Positions 31,774-39,949 of a stretch of DNA of 41,269 bases are shown in pieces. Under the pieces are notes generated by a model. That model saw nothing but the letters and a program-made list of their open reading frames with translations. It was not told where the DNA came from and did not search any database. Position numbers and translations under genes: made by a program. Where the stretch lies: positions 1 to 41,269 of the forward strand of contig CAZOLZ010000014.1 of NCBI GenBank assembly GCA_964580965.1, given 5' to 3'. Each line of letters starts with the position of its first letter. The stretch's first letter is position 1. The DNA is from CAIUKX01 sp964580965 (GTDB taxonomy: Bacteria; Bacteroidota; Bacteroidia; Flavobacteriales_D; Crocinitomicaceae).

Positions 31774-32862
31774 ATGAAAAGAGAAAAAAACACATTCCGA
31801 GACATTACTCCTAAAGTAAAGGAGAAAATGAAAAAAAATCTAGTTTATGTAAGTATTTTTAGTGTAGCGATGGTTTTTGCTGGTTTAACATCTGGTTACA
31901 TCGTTTCAATGGGTGATTCAATTTGGGTTAAATTCCCTTTACCAACTGCATTCTGGATTAGTACAGCTGTTATTGTAACTAGTAGTTTAACCTATTTTCT
32001 AGCTGTTAAATCATCAAAAAAAGATGACTTCAGTAAAACAAGATTTTTTTCAATTGTTACACTCATCCTTGGTTTAACTTTTGTTTACTTTCAATTCAAA
32101 GGTTACGGTAAACTTATTGAAAAAGGGAGTCATTTGGTAGGGAATATCATGACCGTTGAAGGAAGGTATGGTAGTGTTGGTGAAGATGGACGCTATTACG
32201 GTTATTACGAATTGAAGTACAAAGGTCAATACATTTCTATAGATGGAAATGATTACATGGTTAGCGGAAGAAAAATGTCAAGTGAAGAATTCAAAGCTTT
32301 TCAAAATTTCATGTTACCCTTTGAAGATATGAATATCAAAGAATCAATTCAAATCGAAAATTATGGGAAAGAATTTGAATTATTCTACAAACAACAACCT
32401 TTGACGTATAAAAAGGGAATTTTTACGTTACCTAATGGAAAGAATTTACAATATGTAGATTTAATGCGTTTAAAAAGTTTAGCAATTAATGTAGGTGATG
32501 GAAGAGGTGATTTCTTTATCACGGGTAAACTTGGAACTGATTTCCACATATACTATAAAGGCAAAGAACTAGAGTATGAAAATAGAGAATGGAAATATAA
32601 AGGTCAGAAACTTGATGATTATTTACAGACAAAACCATTAGAATCTCCTGACACTGCATCTTCATATTTATATGTAATTACATTCTTACATTTACTTCAC
32701 ATCATGGGAACGTTATTATTCTTAATCAAAGTAGTAAGAATTTCTTTTTCAAGCAATTACACGTTTGAACGTAAGTTAAGCATAAAGTTGGGTTCAATTT
32801 TTTGGCACTTTCTAGGACTTTTATGGCTATATTTATTGCTATTTTTGCTATTTATTCATTAA
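31774..32862 (+). CDS. cytochrome c oxidase subunit III-like protein with a repeat-built periplasmic insertion (cox3a)
   Basis: 362 residues. Five helices (about 21-43, 57-79, 91-109, 294-318, 338-361) match a short subunit III; 'YLYVITFLHLLHIMGTLLFL' (298-317) is the conserved helix with paired His. Such five-helix forms are usually about 190-200 residues; here a soluble segment of about 180 residues (113-293) sits between helices 3 and 4. Given the Lys/Arg-rich N-terminus inside, this loop is periplasmic. It consists of three 56-residue repeats (see repeat entries). Starts 19 bases after ctaB; next subunit-III gene 21 bases later. It probably supports the oxidase; the insertion's role is unknown. 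Confidence 0.82.
   Translation: MKREKNTFRDITPKVKEKMKKNLVYVSIFSVAMVFAGLTSGYIVSMGDSIWVKFPLPTAFWISTAVIVTSSLTYFLAVKSSKKDDFSKTRFFSIVTLILGLTFVYFQFKGYGKLIEKGSHLVGNIMTVEGRYGSVGEDGRYYGYYELKYKGQYISIDGNDYMVSGRKMSSEEFKAFQNFMLPFEDMNIKESIQIENYGKEFELFYKQQPLTYKKGIFTLPNGKNLQYVDLMRLKSLAINVGDGRGDFFITGKLGTDFHIYYKGKELEYENREWKYKGQKLDDYLQTKPLESPDTASSYLYVITFLHLLHIMGTLLFLIKVVRISFSSNYTFERKLSIKLGSIFWHFLGLLWLYLLLFLLFIH
32203..32370 (+). repeat. 56-residue protein repeat, copy 1 in cox3a
   Basis: Residues 144-199. Core 'YYELKYKGQYISIDG' then Tyr161 and 'VSGRKMSSEEF'. Key positions Leu147, Tyr149, Lys150, Ile154 and Tyr161 recur exactly 56 residues later. Confidence 0.65.
32371..32538 (+). repeat. 56-residue protein repeat, copy 2 in cox3a
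   Basis: Residues 200-255. Core 'EFELFYKQQPLTYKKG' then Phe217 and 'LPNGKNL'. Leu203, Tyr205, Lys206, Leu210, Tyr212 and Phe217 match copies 1 and 3 without gaps. Confidence 0.65.
32539..32643 (+). repeat. 56-residue protein repeat, copy 3 (partial) in cox3a
   Basis: Residues 256-290. Core 'DFHIYYKGKELEYENREW' then 'KYKGQKLDDY'. Ile259, Tyr261, Lys262, Leu266, Tyr268 and Trp273 fall at +56 from copy 2. It ends where the membrane helix resumes. Confidence 0.65.
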
Positions 32863-32883
32863 ACTTGCATAAAATTTTAAACA

Positions 32884-33909
32884 ATGGCAGGACACGCTAC
32901 AGAACAAATTGAAAAGAAAACGTTATGGGGAGGTAAAATTTCTCCTTTCAGTACGAGTTATGGGAAATTAATGATGTGGTTCTTTTTGGTATCAGATGCT
33001 TTGACATTTGGAGGACTATTAGTTTCTTATGGATTTACAAGATATAATGCTGAGGATGCATGGCCAATTGGTGAAGAGACATTTAATTCATTACCATTTC
33101 TAGGTCACGGTTATCCGTTATTATATGTAGCATTAATGACATTCATATTGATTGTTTCCTCAGTTACTATGGTATTAGCTGTTGAAGCAGGACATAGAAT
33201 GGATAAAAAAGGTGTTATCAAATGGATGATTGCTACGATAATTGGTGGTTTCTTTTTCGTTGGTTCTCAAGCTTGGGAATGGAGTCACTTCATTCATGGT
33301 TCTGAGTTTGGAAAAGTAGAATTAGCAGATGGATCTCAGGCTATCGTTAAAGGACACTTTGGAGAAATTGAAAGCTTTACGGTTACTGAAGCTGGTCATC
33401 ATTTAAAGGTTGGTGACGTAGTAGAAGATGATTTAATGCATCAATACCAACACGCTGTTGAGAGAGGTCAGATTATTGACAATACAATCACATTGCATGA
33501 TGGTTCTAAGGCAACAATCAATAAAGAACACAATCACGATGTTGAGCTTCACGTTAAGAAAGAAGGAATCGAATACAAAAAAGGTGCTGTTATTAAAGGA
33601 GAGGAAGCTTCTAAAATGTATGATGACATAATTAATTCAGGAGAAGCAAAAAGAGTTGTTTATGGAGCTAATTTACGTGAAAACGAATATGGCCCTCAAC
33701 AATATGCTCAATTCTTTTTCTTCATTACTGGTTTCCACGGATTTCACGTATTCTCTGGAGTTGTTATCAATATCATTATTTTAATTGGGGTTTTAAGAGG
33801 ATTGTACCACAGAAGAGGTCACTACGAAATGGTAGAAAAAACGGGGTTATACTGGCACTTCGTTGACTTAGTTTGGGTATTCGTATTCACATTCTTCTAC
33901 TTAGTATAA
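32884..33909 (+). CDS. cytochrome c oxidase subunit III with His-rich periplasmic insertion (cox3b)
   Basis: 341 residues. Helices about 27-50, 78-101, 111-129, 275-303 and 322-340. 'AQFFFFITGFHGFHVFSGVV' (275-294) and 'GLYWHFVDLVWVFVF' (321-335) are hallmark subunit III sequences, and 'GSQAWEWSHFI' ends helix 3. Between helices 3 and 4 lies a soluble segment (about 140-262), rich in His and Glu (EHNHD, MHQYQH, HH), containing two 57-residue repeats. Subunit III supports proton uptake and stability of the haem-copper oxidase. This is the more canonical of the two paralogues. An insertion of some length may be general in this phylum. Confidence 0.92.
   Translation: MAGHATEQIEKKTLWGGKISPFSTSYGKLMMWFFLVSDALTFGGLLVSYGFTRYNAEDAWPIGEETFNSLPFLGHGYPLLYVALMTFILIVSSVTMVLAVEAGHRMDKKGVIKWMIATIIGGFFFVGSQAWEWSHFIHGSEFGKVELADGSQAIVKGHFGEIESFTVTEAGHHLKVGDVVEDDLMHQYQHAVERGQIIDNTITLHDGSKATINKEHNHDVELHVKKEGIEYKKGAVIKGEEASKMYDDIINSGEAKRVVYGANLRENEYGPQQYAQFFFFITGFHGFHVFSGVVINIIILIGVLRGLYHRRGHYEMVEKTGLYWHFVDLVWVFVFTFFYLV
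33316..33423 (+). repeat. 57-residue-period repeat, copy 1 in cox3b
   Basis: Residues 145-180: 'VELADGSQAIVKGHFGE' then 'GHHLKVGDVV'. Leu147, Asp149-Gly150-Ser151, Ala153, Val167, Gly171, Lys175, Gly177 and Val179 recur at +57. Confidence 0.55.
33487..33594 (+). repeat. 57-residue-period repeat, copy 2 in cox3b
   Basis: Residues 202-237: 'ITLHDGSKATINKEHNHD' then 'GIEYKKGAVI'. Ten of 36 positions are identical to copy 1 without gaps. Its 'VELHVKKEGIEYKKG' also resembles 'FELFYKQQPLTYKKG' of the cox3a repeat. Confidence 0.55.
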
Positions 33910-33929
33910 GCAAAAAAATAAATTAGATC

Positions 33930-34301
33930 ATGGAAAGAGACGATATTATTGAATATTCATTAGACGGACACCACAGCGAAGAGCAAGGTGCCTTAATCCG
34001 TAAAAAAATATGGAAAGTTACAGCTATACTTACAGCTATAACAATTATTGAGGTGATTTTAGGGTCAATGATAAAGCAACATAGCACTATTTGGCCAGTG
34101 GTAAAATGGTCATTTATTGTTATGACATTAGTTAAAGCTGCATATATTGTTCTTGTTTTTATGCACTTGGGGGATGAAAGAAAATCACTTAAATATGTGA
34201 TTTTAGCTCCATATTTAATCTTTATATGTTACTTAATCTTTATAATGCTGACAGAAGGAACTGCAGTAGGAAATGCTTTAGATAAGTATGGTATCTATTA
34301 A
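33930..34301 (+). CDS. cytochrome c oxidase subunit IV family protein
   Basis: 123 residues, three predicted helices (about 29-48, 55-78, 88-110), the topology of bacterial small subunit IV (CyoD/CtaF-type). 'FIVMTLVKAAYIVLVFMHLGDER' is the family's conserved segment, with the M-H-L motif at the end of helix 2. The N-terminal tail is polar with His-His (DGHHSEE). Accessory subunit that stabilises the oxidase. Starts 20 bases after cox3b. Confidence 0.88.
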   Translation: MERDDIIEYSLDGHHSEEQGALIRKKIWKVTAILTAITIIEVILGSMIKQHSTIWPVVKWSFIVMTLVKAAYIVLVFMHLGDERKSLKYVILAPYLIFICYLIFIMLTEGTAVGNALDKYGIY

Positions 34302-34313
34302 ATAGTTGTCATT

Positions 34314-35003
34314 ATGGCGAACAAAAATATTGCCGGTATAAACAAAATAGTAGCAATACTCGTTTTAGTTTTACCGGCTTTTTTATTGATATTTATCTCA
34401 ACAAGAGGTTGTGAACATAAATTTAAAAAACTACCTGATTATGGTAAAGCAATAGCCTATTCATTTGAAGGAGTTGATGGGAAAAAATATACTTCTTCTG
34501 ACTTTGATGATCAAGTTGTGTTAATAAATACACTCCAAATAACTTGTCCAGATAGTTGTGCTATATCGTTATGGCATTTAGATCAATTGGTCTACCAACA
34601 TATTCGAAAAAATAAGACCAAAAAACTTAAACAAATCAAGTTAATTTCTTTTGTGACAGATAATAATGGGAAACCAGTAAAAGATTTATCAAAAATTAAG
34701 AAAGCACTAGAAGATAATGTGATTGAATATGACCCATCTATTTGGATTCTGGCAAAAGGAAATCCTGAAAAATTATATGACTTCAAAAATAATGAGCAAA
34801 CACTCCTTGAAGAAGGCGAAGAGTTCTACGGAGGCAAGGCATATTTAGAATTAATGTTATTGATCGATAAGTCTAATCATTTAAGAATGGTTGGTAGAGG
34901 AAAGTCTGAAGGTGAAATCAGAAGAATGTTTCAACATGTTGCACTACTGATGAAGCAATATGATAAAGTTAGAAAAACACAAAACTTGGAAAATGAAAAA
35001 TAA
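34314..35003 (+). CDS. SCO-like thioredoxin-fold protein lacking the conserved copper-ligand His
   Basis: 229 residues. An N-terminal membrane anchor (about 10-29) puts a thioredoxin-like domain in the periplasm. The SCO-type motif C-x-x-x-C is present as 'CPDSC' (Cys78, Cys82). Aligning the final strand 'LMLLIDKSNHLR' with 'AFTLVDKEGYVR' of the next gene places Tyr177 where SCO proteins have their copper-binding His. It may therefore bind copper differently or act as a thiol-disulfide partner. Starts 12 bases after the subunit IV gene and overlaps the true SCO gene by 11 bases. I call it a SCO paralogue; metal binding is uncertain. Confidence 0.75.
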   Translation: MANKNIAGINKIVAILVLVLPAFLLIFISTRGCEHKFKKLPDYGKAIAYSFEGVDGKKYTSSDFDDQVVLINTLQITCPDSCAISLWHLDQLVYQHIRKNKTKKLKQIKLISFVTDNNGKPVKDLSKIKKALEDNVIEYDPSIWILAKGNPEKLYDFKNNEQTLLEEGEEFYGGKAYLELMLLIDKSNHLRMVGRGKSEGEIRRMFQHVALLMKQYDKVRKTQNLENEK

Positions 35004-35673
35004 GTCAATTTTTGTGCTAACTATTATAGTTATTAGTTTAATAGCTTGCTCTTCAAAAAATGACGAGAAGTACCAAAAGCGTGTTTTACCAATTATAGGA
35101 AATTACGATATTGAGTATAAAACTGTAGATGGTAAAGAAGTAGCTGATACAGTCTACCCTAAAATGATTGATTTTACATTTTTAAATCAAGATTCATTAG
35201 TTAAAACTAAAAATGAATTAGAAGGTAAAATTTGGATTGCAGATTTTTTCTTTACAACATGCCCAACAATTTGTCCTATAATGACAAAAAATATGAAGTG
35301 GTTAAATGAACAAACAAAAGATTTAACCAATCATATTCAATTTTTATCATTTACTATAAACCCAAAAAGGGATACACCCACACAGTTAAGGAATTATAAA
35401 AAACATCACCAAATAGAATCAACTAATTGGGATTTCTTAACAGGCGAGGAAAACTTTACACATCAATTAGGAATTAATCATTTTCAGATTTTTGCAGGAG
35501 AAGATGAAAGTGCGGCAGGTGGTTATGCTCATTCTGGTGCCTTTACATTAGTTGACAAAGAAGGATATGTGAGAGGTGTTTATCTTGGTACTGAATTGGA
35601 ACAAGTAAAACAATTAGAAAAAGATTTAAGAAAATTAATTCAATATGAATACAATGGATCAAACTCAAATTAA
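34993..35673 (+). CDS. SCO family copper chaperone lipoprotein
   Basis: 226 residues from ATG 34993. The frame opens at 34960, but only the inner start gives a lipoprotein signal with lipobox 'LIAC' (Cys19). The thioredoxin fold has 'FTTCPTICPIMT' (Cys90, Cys94) and copper-ligand His180 in 'GGYAHSGAFTLVDKEG'; 'LSFTINPKRDTP' is a family hallmark. It inserts copper into the CuA site of cytochrome c oxidase or reduces it. It overlaps the SCO-like gene upstream by 11 bases and the DUF420 gene downstream, so translation is probably coupled. Confidence 0.93.
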   Translation: MKNKSIFVLTIIVISLIACSSKNDEKYQKRVLPIIGNYDIEYKTVDGKEVADTVYPKMIDFTFLNQDSLVKTKNELEGKIWIADFFFTTCPTICPIMTKNMKWLNEQTKDLTNHIQFLSFTINPKRDTPTQLRNYKKHHQIESTNWDFLTGEENFTHQLGINHFQIFAGEDESAAGGYAHSGAFTLVDKEGYVRGVYLGTELEQVKQLEKDLRKLIQYEYNGSNSN

Positions 35674-36169
35674 AAAAACTAGAAATTTAATCACATTAGT
35701 TTCAATCGTTATCCCTTTGGCGGTAGCAATCTTATTTAAAGTAAGAATACCAAATGTTGATTTAAGCTTTTTACCTCCATTTTACGCTACTATAAATGGA
35801 ATTACTGCAGTTACATTAGTTGCTGCATTAATAATGATTAAGAAAAAAAATATGAATATGCACAGAAAACTTATTCGTATTTCATTAATGCTTTCGTTAA
35901 TATTCTTAGTTTGTTATGTTGCCTATCACATGACTTCTGATCCTACTATATACGGTGGATCTATCGAAGGATTATATTATTTTATATTGATTTCTCACAT
36001 CGGTTTAAGTTTAGTTGTAGTTCCATTAGTTTTATTTACCTATTTATTTGCATGGCAAGGTAATTTTGAAAAACATAAAAAATGGACAAAAATTTCTTGG
36101 CCTATCTGGTTTTATGTAGCTGTTACAGGTGTTATTGTCTATTTAATGATTTCTCCATACTACAAATAA
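35645..36169 (+). CDS. DUF420 membrane protein, probable oxidase assembly factor (CtaM-like)
   Basis: 174 residues, five predicted helices (about 18-30, 45-65, 77-97, 111-135, 150-170). The family's conserved histidines are visible: His73 (MHRKLI), His95 (AYHMT), His118 (SHIGL) and His144 (KHKKWT). DUF420 includes CtaM, needed for maturation of haem-copper oxidase in Staphylococcus; its histidines suggest haem or copper handling. Overlaps the SCO gene by 29 bases (an ATG at 35654 would overlap by 20). Last gene of the operon. Confidence 0.85.
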   Translation: MNTMDQTQIKKTRNLITLVSIVIPLAVAILFKVRIPNVDLSFLPPFYATINGITAVTLVAALIMIKKKNMNMHRKLIRISLMLSLIFLVCYVAYHMTSDPTIYGGSIEGLYYFILISHIGLSLVVVPLVLFTYLFAWQGNFEKHKKWTKISWPIWFYVAVTGVIVYLMISPYYK

Positions 36170-36183
36170 TTAGTCAATTTTAT

Positions 36184-36369
36184 ATGATTAATTATAATCC
36201 AAAAAGTTGGTTAAATGTGATTTTTGCTTTAATAAAAGGTGAAAAATCACAAATACTGAAAAAAAAAATATCGTCCATTAGCTTGTTTAAATTGTTAATT
36301 TCAAATCTATTAGTAACTTATTTTCCGAATACAATAAGCCTTAAAAAATTAATCTTCGTTAACTCCTAA
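36184..36369 (+). pseudogene. possible N-terminal fragment of a bestrophin-like channel gene
   Basis: 61 codons from ATG 36184. The product starts MINYNPKSWLNVIF, and 'YNPK(D/S)W...F' is how Bacteroidota bestrophin-family proteins begin, as I recall; these are normally about 300 residues. Here the frame stops after about 60 residues and rnpA begins at once (TAATG overlap at 36367-36371). The rest of the sequence is Lys/Ile/Ser-rich and looks degenerate. Either it is a truncated remnant or a small unrelated membrane-associated protein whose start happens to be similar. The open frame from 36082 is an overlap shadow and was not used. Confidence 0.35.
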
Positions 36370-36770
36370 TGAATATGGATGAAAGATTCGGTAAAGCATA
36401 CAAACTTTGTAGCCAAGTTAAAATTGAACAACTTTTTGAGCAAAAAAAAACGATCAAAAAGTACCCTTTAACAATACACTATTTAATTACAGAAGATAAC
36501 ATTGAAAAACCATTTCAAATTGTAATTTCTGCTCCTAAAAAAATATTTAGAAAAGCACATGAACGGAACCGAATAAAACGTTTAATGAAAGAAACTTTTC
36601 GAAAAAATAAATTAACTTTAGAAAGGTTTCTTAATCAAGAACAAAAGAAAGTTTATTTGTTCCTCGTATATACATCTAATGAGGAGCTTGATTACAAAAT
36701 CTTAATGAAGAAAACGAAACAACTCATTGAACTAGTTATAAAACAAATTAAAGAAAATGAAACTCATTAA
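36369..36770 (+). CDS. rnpA: ribonuclease P protein component
   Basis: 133 residues. The small basic protein that binds the RNase P RNA and helps process tRNA 5' leaders. The RNR signature is 'RKAHERNRIKRLMKETFR' (about 59-76), with the expected basic patch. An alternative ATG two codons later (MDERFGKAYK) is equally plausible. Its 3' end overlaps the S41 protease start by 14 bases. In Bacteroidota rnpA is commonly beside an S41 peptidase gene rather than rpmH, as here. Confidence 0.93.
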   Translation: MNMDERFGKAYKLCSQVKIEQLFEQKKTIKKYPLTIHYLITEDNIEKPFQIVISAPKKIFRKAHERNRIKRLMKETFRKNKLTLERFLNQEQKKVYLFLVYTSNEELDYKILMKKTKQLIELVIKQIKENETH

Positions 36771-38406
36771 AAGCATTTGCATAATATTATTGATGAATAT
36801 CTTCTTCCATTTTTCATTAAGCGCTCAAAATGAAAATGGTTTTGAGTTGATTAAAAACATGGAAATTACAGATTTGATTAATCAACATTTGGAAAAATAT
36901 TTTGTTGATGAACCACAATTTGGTCACCTTTCTAAAGTTGGTATTGATGCCATGTTAAAAGAACTAGATCCATACACTGTTTATTATCATGAAGCTAATA
37001 TGGAAGATTATCGTTTGATGACAACTGGTCAATATGGAGGAATTGGTGCAGTCATTCGTCAAATCGATGGTTATGTTCATATCGCTGAACCTTATGAAGG
37101 AAGTCCAGCTTTAAATGCTGGATTAAAAGCAGGTGATAAAATTCTTTCTATTGATGATAAAGATATGTATAACCTTCCAACAAATGAAGTTTCAGGTTCA
37201 CTAAAAGGTCCTAAAGGTTCTACTATCACAATTGAATTAGATAGACCTGGAGAAGGTGTAAAAAAAATAAATGTAACAAGAGATGAAATACAAATACCAG
37301 ATGTTCCATATTCAGGAATGTTAGATAAATCTATAGGCTACATCAAATTAAATAGCTTTACTCAAACTGCTTCCGAAAATGTAAAGAAATCGTTTACTGC
37401 TCTAAAATCAGAGGGAATGAAACAACTCGTTTTAGATTTAAGAGGGAATGGAGGCGGATTACTTATGGAAGCTGTTAGAATCGTTAATCTATTTATTCCT
37501 AAAGGTCAAATCGTTGTAAATACAAAAGGAAGGGTTATAGCAGAAAATAGAACATATACGACTAGTGAAGAACCAATAGACTTAAACATTCCGTTGGTTG
37601 TTTTAATTGATGAGGGTTCAGCTTCTGCAAGTGAGATTGTATCGGGAAGTTTACAAGATTTAGATCGAGCCGTAATTATTGGTCAAACATCTTTTGGAAA
37701 AGGACTTGTGCAACGAACATATGATTTAAAATATGGCTCAAAAATGAAATTAACAATCGCTAAATACTATACCCCGTCAGGAAGGTGTGTACAACGATTG
37801 GAATACTATGATCATGAAGAAGGAGAACAACCTCAAGAAATTGCTGATTCGCTATTGAAAAAATTTCAAACAAAAAATGGAAGAACAGTAATTGATGGAA
37901 GGGGAATTGAACCAGATATCAAAATCAATAATAAAAAATACAGTAGGCTTACAACTATGCTTTACAGAGGTAACCTCATCTTTAATTATGCTACTGAGTA
38001 TTATTTAAAAAACAAAACTGCTGATTCTCCAGAAGATTTTAAATTTACAGACAAAGACTTTGATGAATTTAAGAATTATGTCTTAAAGGAGGATTTTACC
38101 TACACCACTACTTCAGAAGAAATGTTAGAAAAAGTGAAAGAGGTTGCTGAAAAAGAAGGTTATTTTGAGCACTCTTCAGAAGAATACGAAGCGTTACTTG
38201 CGAAATTAACTCCTTCAATTGAAAGAGACCTTGAACAATTTAAAAATGAGATCATTCCATTCTTAGAGAATGAAATCATTTCACGTTATTATTTTCAAAA
38301 AGGGAGAGCTGTTCAATCATTTAAAAATGATTTAGAGTTAAAAGAAGCAACCCGTATTCTAAGCAATTCAAAGGAGTACAATAATATACTTAGTAAAGAG
38401 TTATAA
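36757..38406 (+). CDS. S41 family C-terminal processing peptidase
   Basis: 549 residues. Signal peptide 1-23 (ends LSAQ). PDZ domain about 85-175 ('GQYGGIGAVIRQIDG', 'SPALNAGLKAGDKILSID'). S41 catalytic core about 190-345 with 'LDLRGNGGGLL' and catalytic Ser290 in 'EGSASASEI', paired with Lys315 in 'SFGKGLVQ', 25 residues apart as in known C-terminal processing proteases. A C-terminal helical region (about 390-549) lies beyond the core. Periplasmic serine protease degrading or trimming exported proteins. Overlaps rnpA. Confidence 0.92.
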   Translation: MKLIKSICIILLMNIFFHFSLSAQNENGFELIKNMEITDLINQHLEKYFVDEPQFGHLSKVGIDAMLKELDPYTVYYHEANMEDYRLMTTGQYGGIGAVIRQIDGYVHIAEPYEGSPALNAGLKAGDKILSIDDKDMYNLPTNEVSGSLKGPKGSTITIELDRPGEGVKKINVTRDEIQIPDVPYSGMLDKSIGYIKLNSFTQTASENVKKSFTALKSEGMKQLVLDLRGNGGGLLMEAVRIVNLFIPKGQIVVNTKGRVIAENRTYTTSEEPIDLNIPLVVLIDEGSASASEIVSGSLQDLDRAVIIGQTSFGKGLVQRTYDLKYGSKMKLTIAKYYTPSGRCVQRLEYYDHEEGEQPQEIADSLLKKFQTKNGRTVIDGRGIEPDIKINNKKYSRLTTMLYRGNLIFNYATEYYLKNKTADSPEDFKFTDKDFDEFKNYVLKEDFTYTTTSEEMLEKVKEVAEKEGYFEHSSEEYEALLAKLTPSIERDLEQFKNEIIPFLENEIISRYYFQKGRAVQSFKNDLELKEATRILSNSKEYNNILSKEL

Positions 38407-38428
38407 TAAAGAACTCTTTTAGTGATTT

Positions 38429-39949
38429 ATGGGAATCAATAAAGCTGATATTCATGAGAAAACATCATTAGTAGGCTATATCTTTCTTTCTGTTGGAATG
38501 GTTTACAGTAAAGCTTTCATGTCAATCGGTGTAATTATTTTAGCCCTTAACACCATTCTTGAAGGTAATTTCTCCTTAAAATATAAATTATTAAAAGATG
38601 AAAAATCTATTCAATGGTTACTTCTCTTTTTCTTGTTATTCATTTTGAGTTTTACTTGGTCAACGGATATAAATTATGCATTAAAGGATTTAAAAATTAA
38701 ACTACCACTTCTTCTACTACCTATTATTGCAGTTTGTTCTCCTATGAATCAAAAGTCAACCAAAATTTCATTAGGACTATTACTTGCTTCGCTACTTTCA
38801 TCATCGATTATAAATATTGGAGCCCATCAAGGATGGTGGATGAATAAAACGTATTATGACATCAGGCAATTATCTTTATTTGGTTCACACATCCGATATG
38901 GAATTTTAATTGGATTAGGTCTTCTTCTTTCTTTTTACTTTATGAAAGAAAAGAAATACTACCTGTTGTTTATACCCTTAATCATTTGGTTCATTTTTTA
39001 CACGTATTATAGTCAAGTATTATCTGGTATAATTTCGGTAATAATTGTATTAACCTTTACTTTTTTACATCAGCTTAAATTAAATCATCCAAAGTTTTAT
39101 AAGGTTTCTATTGCGTCGATTAGTATTCTGCTCATATCAATCAGTTTATACCTCTTTTCATTTCTCAGAACTCAACCTAAAGCCATTACAAAATCTCCTA
39201 AATATACTTCAGAAGGAAATTTATACTACAATGAAGTCGTTTCTCAATCTGATCAAAAGAAGTCAACTTATATTGCCATTTGTGATATTGAGTTAAAAAG
39301 AGATTGGGAAAAAGTTTCAGAAATCCCATACAATGGAAAAGATAAAAAAGGACAATTTTTAAGATATACACTGATACGTTTTTTAGAATCTAAAAACTTA
39401 ACCCTAGATGCTTTAGGTTTAAAAAAGCTCTCAAAAAAAGAAATCATAAGTATTGAAAATGGGATTGCTAATGTACATGAACTTAACCCTGGATTAATTT
39501 CTAGATTATACCGCATAAAGTATCAACTTTCACATTCGTTTGATCCAAATGGAGGTTCTATTCTGCAACGTATTGAATATTGGAAAAATGGTTTCGCCCT
39601 TTTTAAAGCTAATTTATTATTTGGTGTAGGAGCAGGCGATAATCAAATCGCTTTTGACAATCAATATGAAATTTCACAATCTGTTTTGCTTAAAGAAAAT
39701 CGATTAAGAGCTCACAATCAATTTTTGACAATTGGAATCTCTTTAGGAATCATTGGTTTAATTCCTTTTATTTTATTCTTTAGGTCACTTATCAAGACTA
39801 GTAGAAGAAAAGCTCCTTTTTTTATTTCAGTAGCTTTAACTGTGATTATTATAACAGCATTATTTGAAGACACGTTTGAAACTCAATTAGGTGTTATGAT
39901 TGGAAGCTTTTTTGTAGCTTTAACATACCAATTAAAAAAACAAGAATGA
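38429..39949 (+). CDS. O-antigen ligase-like polymerase/ligase (Wzy_C superfamily)
   Basis: 506 residues, about 11 predicted helices. A large extracytoplasmic loop (about 250-420) precedes the last helices; it holds 'FLESKNLTLDALGLKKLS' and 'GSILQRIEYWKNGFALF', then 'LFGVGAGD' and 'RAHNQFLTIGISLGIIG' with His429, the Wzy_C signature for catalysis on undecaprenyl-linked glycans. WaaL or Wzy activity cannot be told apart by sequence. The next gene's ATG overlaps this stop (ATGA), so the lipoprotein is translationally coupled. Confidence 0.82.
   Translation: MGINKADIHEKTSLVGYIFLSVGMVYSKAFMSIGVIILALNTILEGNFSLKYKLLKDEKSIQWLLLFFLLFILSFTWSTDINYALKDLKIKLPLLLLPIIAVCSPMNQKSTKISLGLLLASLLSSSIINIGAHQGWWMNKTYYDIRQLSLFGSHIRYGILIGLGLLLSFYFMKEKKYYLLFIPLIIWFIFYTYYSQVLSGIISVIIVLTFTFLHQLKLNHPKFYKVSIASISILLISISLYLFSFLRTQPKAITKSPKYTSEGNLYYNEVVSQSDQKKSTYIAICDIELKRDWEKVSEIPYNGKDKKGQFLRYTLIRFLESKNLTLDALGLKKLSKKEIISIENGIANVHELNPGLISRLYRIKYQLSHSFDPNGGSILQRIEYWKNGFALFKANLLFGVGAGDNQIAFDNQYEISQSVLLKENRLRAHNQFLTIGISLGIIGLIPFILFFRSLIKTSRRKAPFFISVALTVIIITALFEDTFETQLGVMIGSFFVALTYQLKKQE

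Noticed and set aside
36082..36183. Open frame upstream of the bestrophin-like fragment
   Set aside because: It overlaps the end of the DUF420 gene in another frame and has no gene-like features; ATG 36184 is the likely start.
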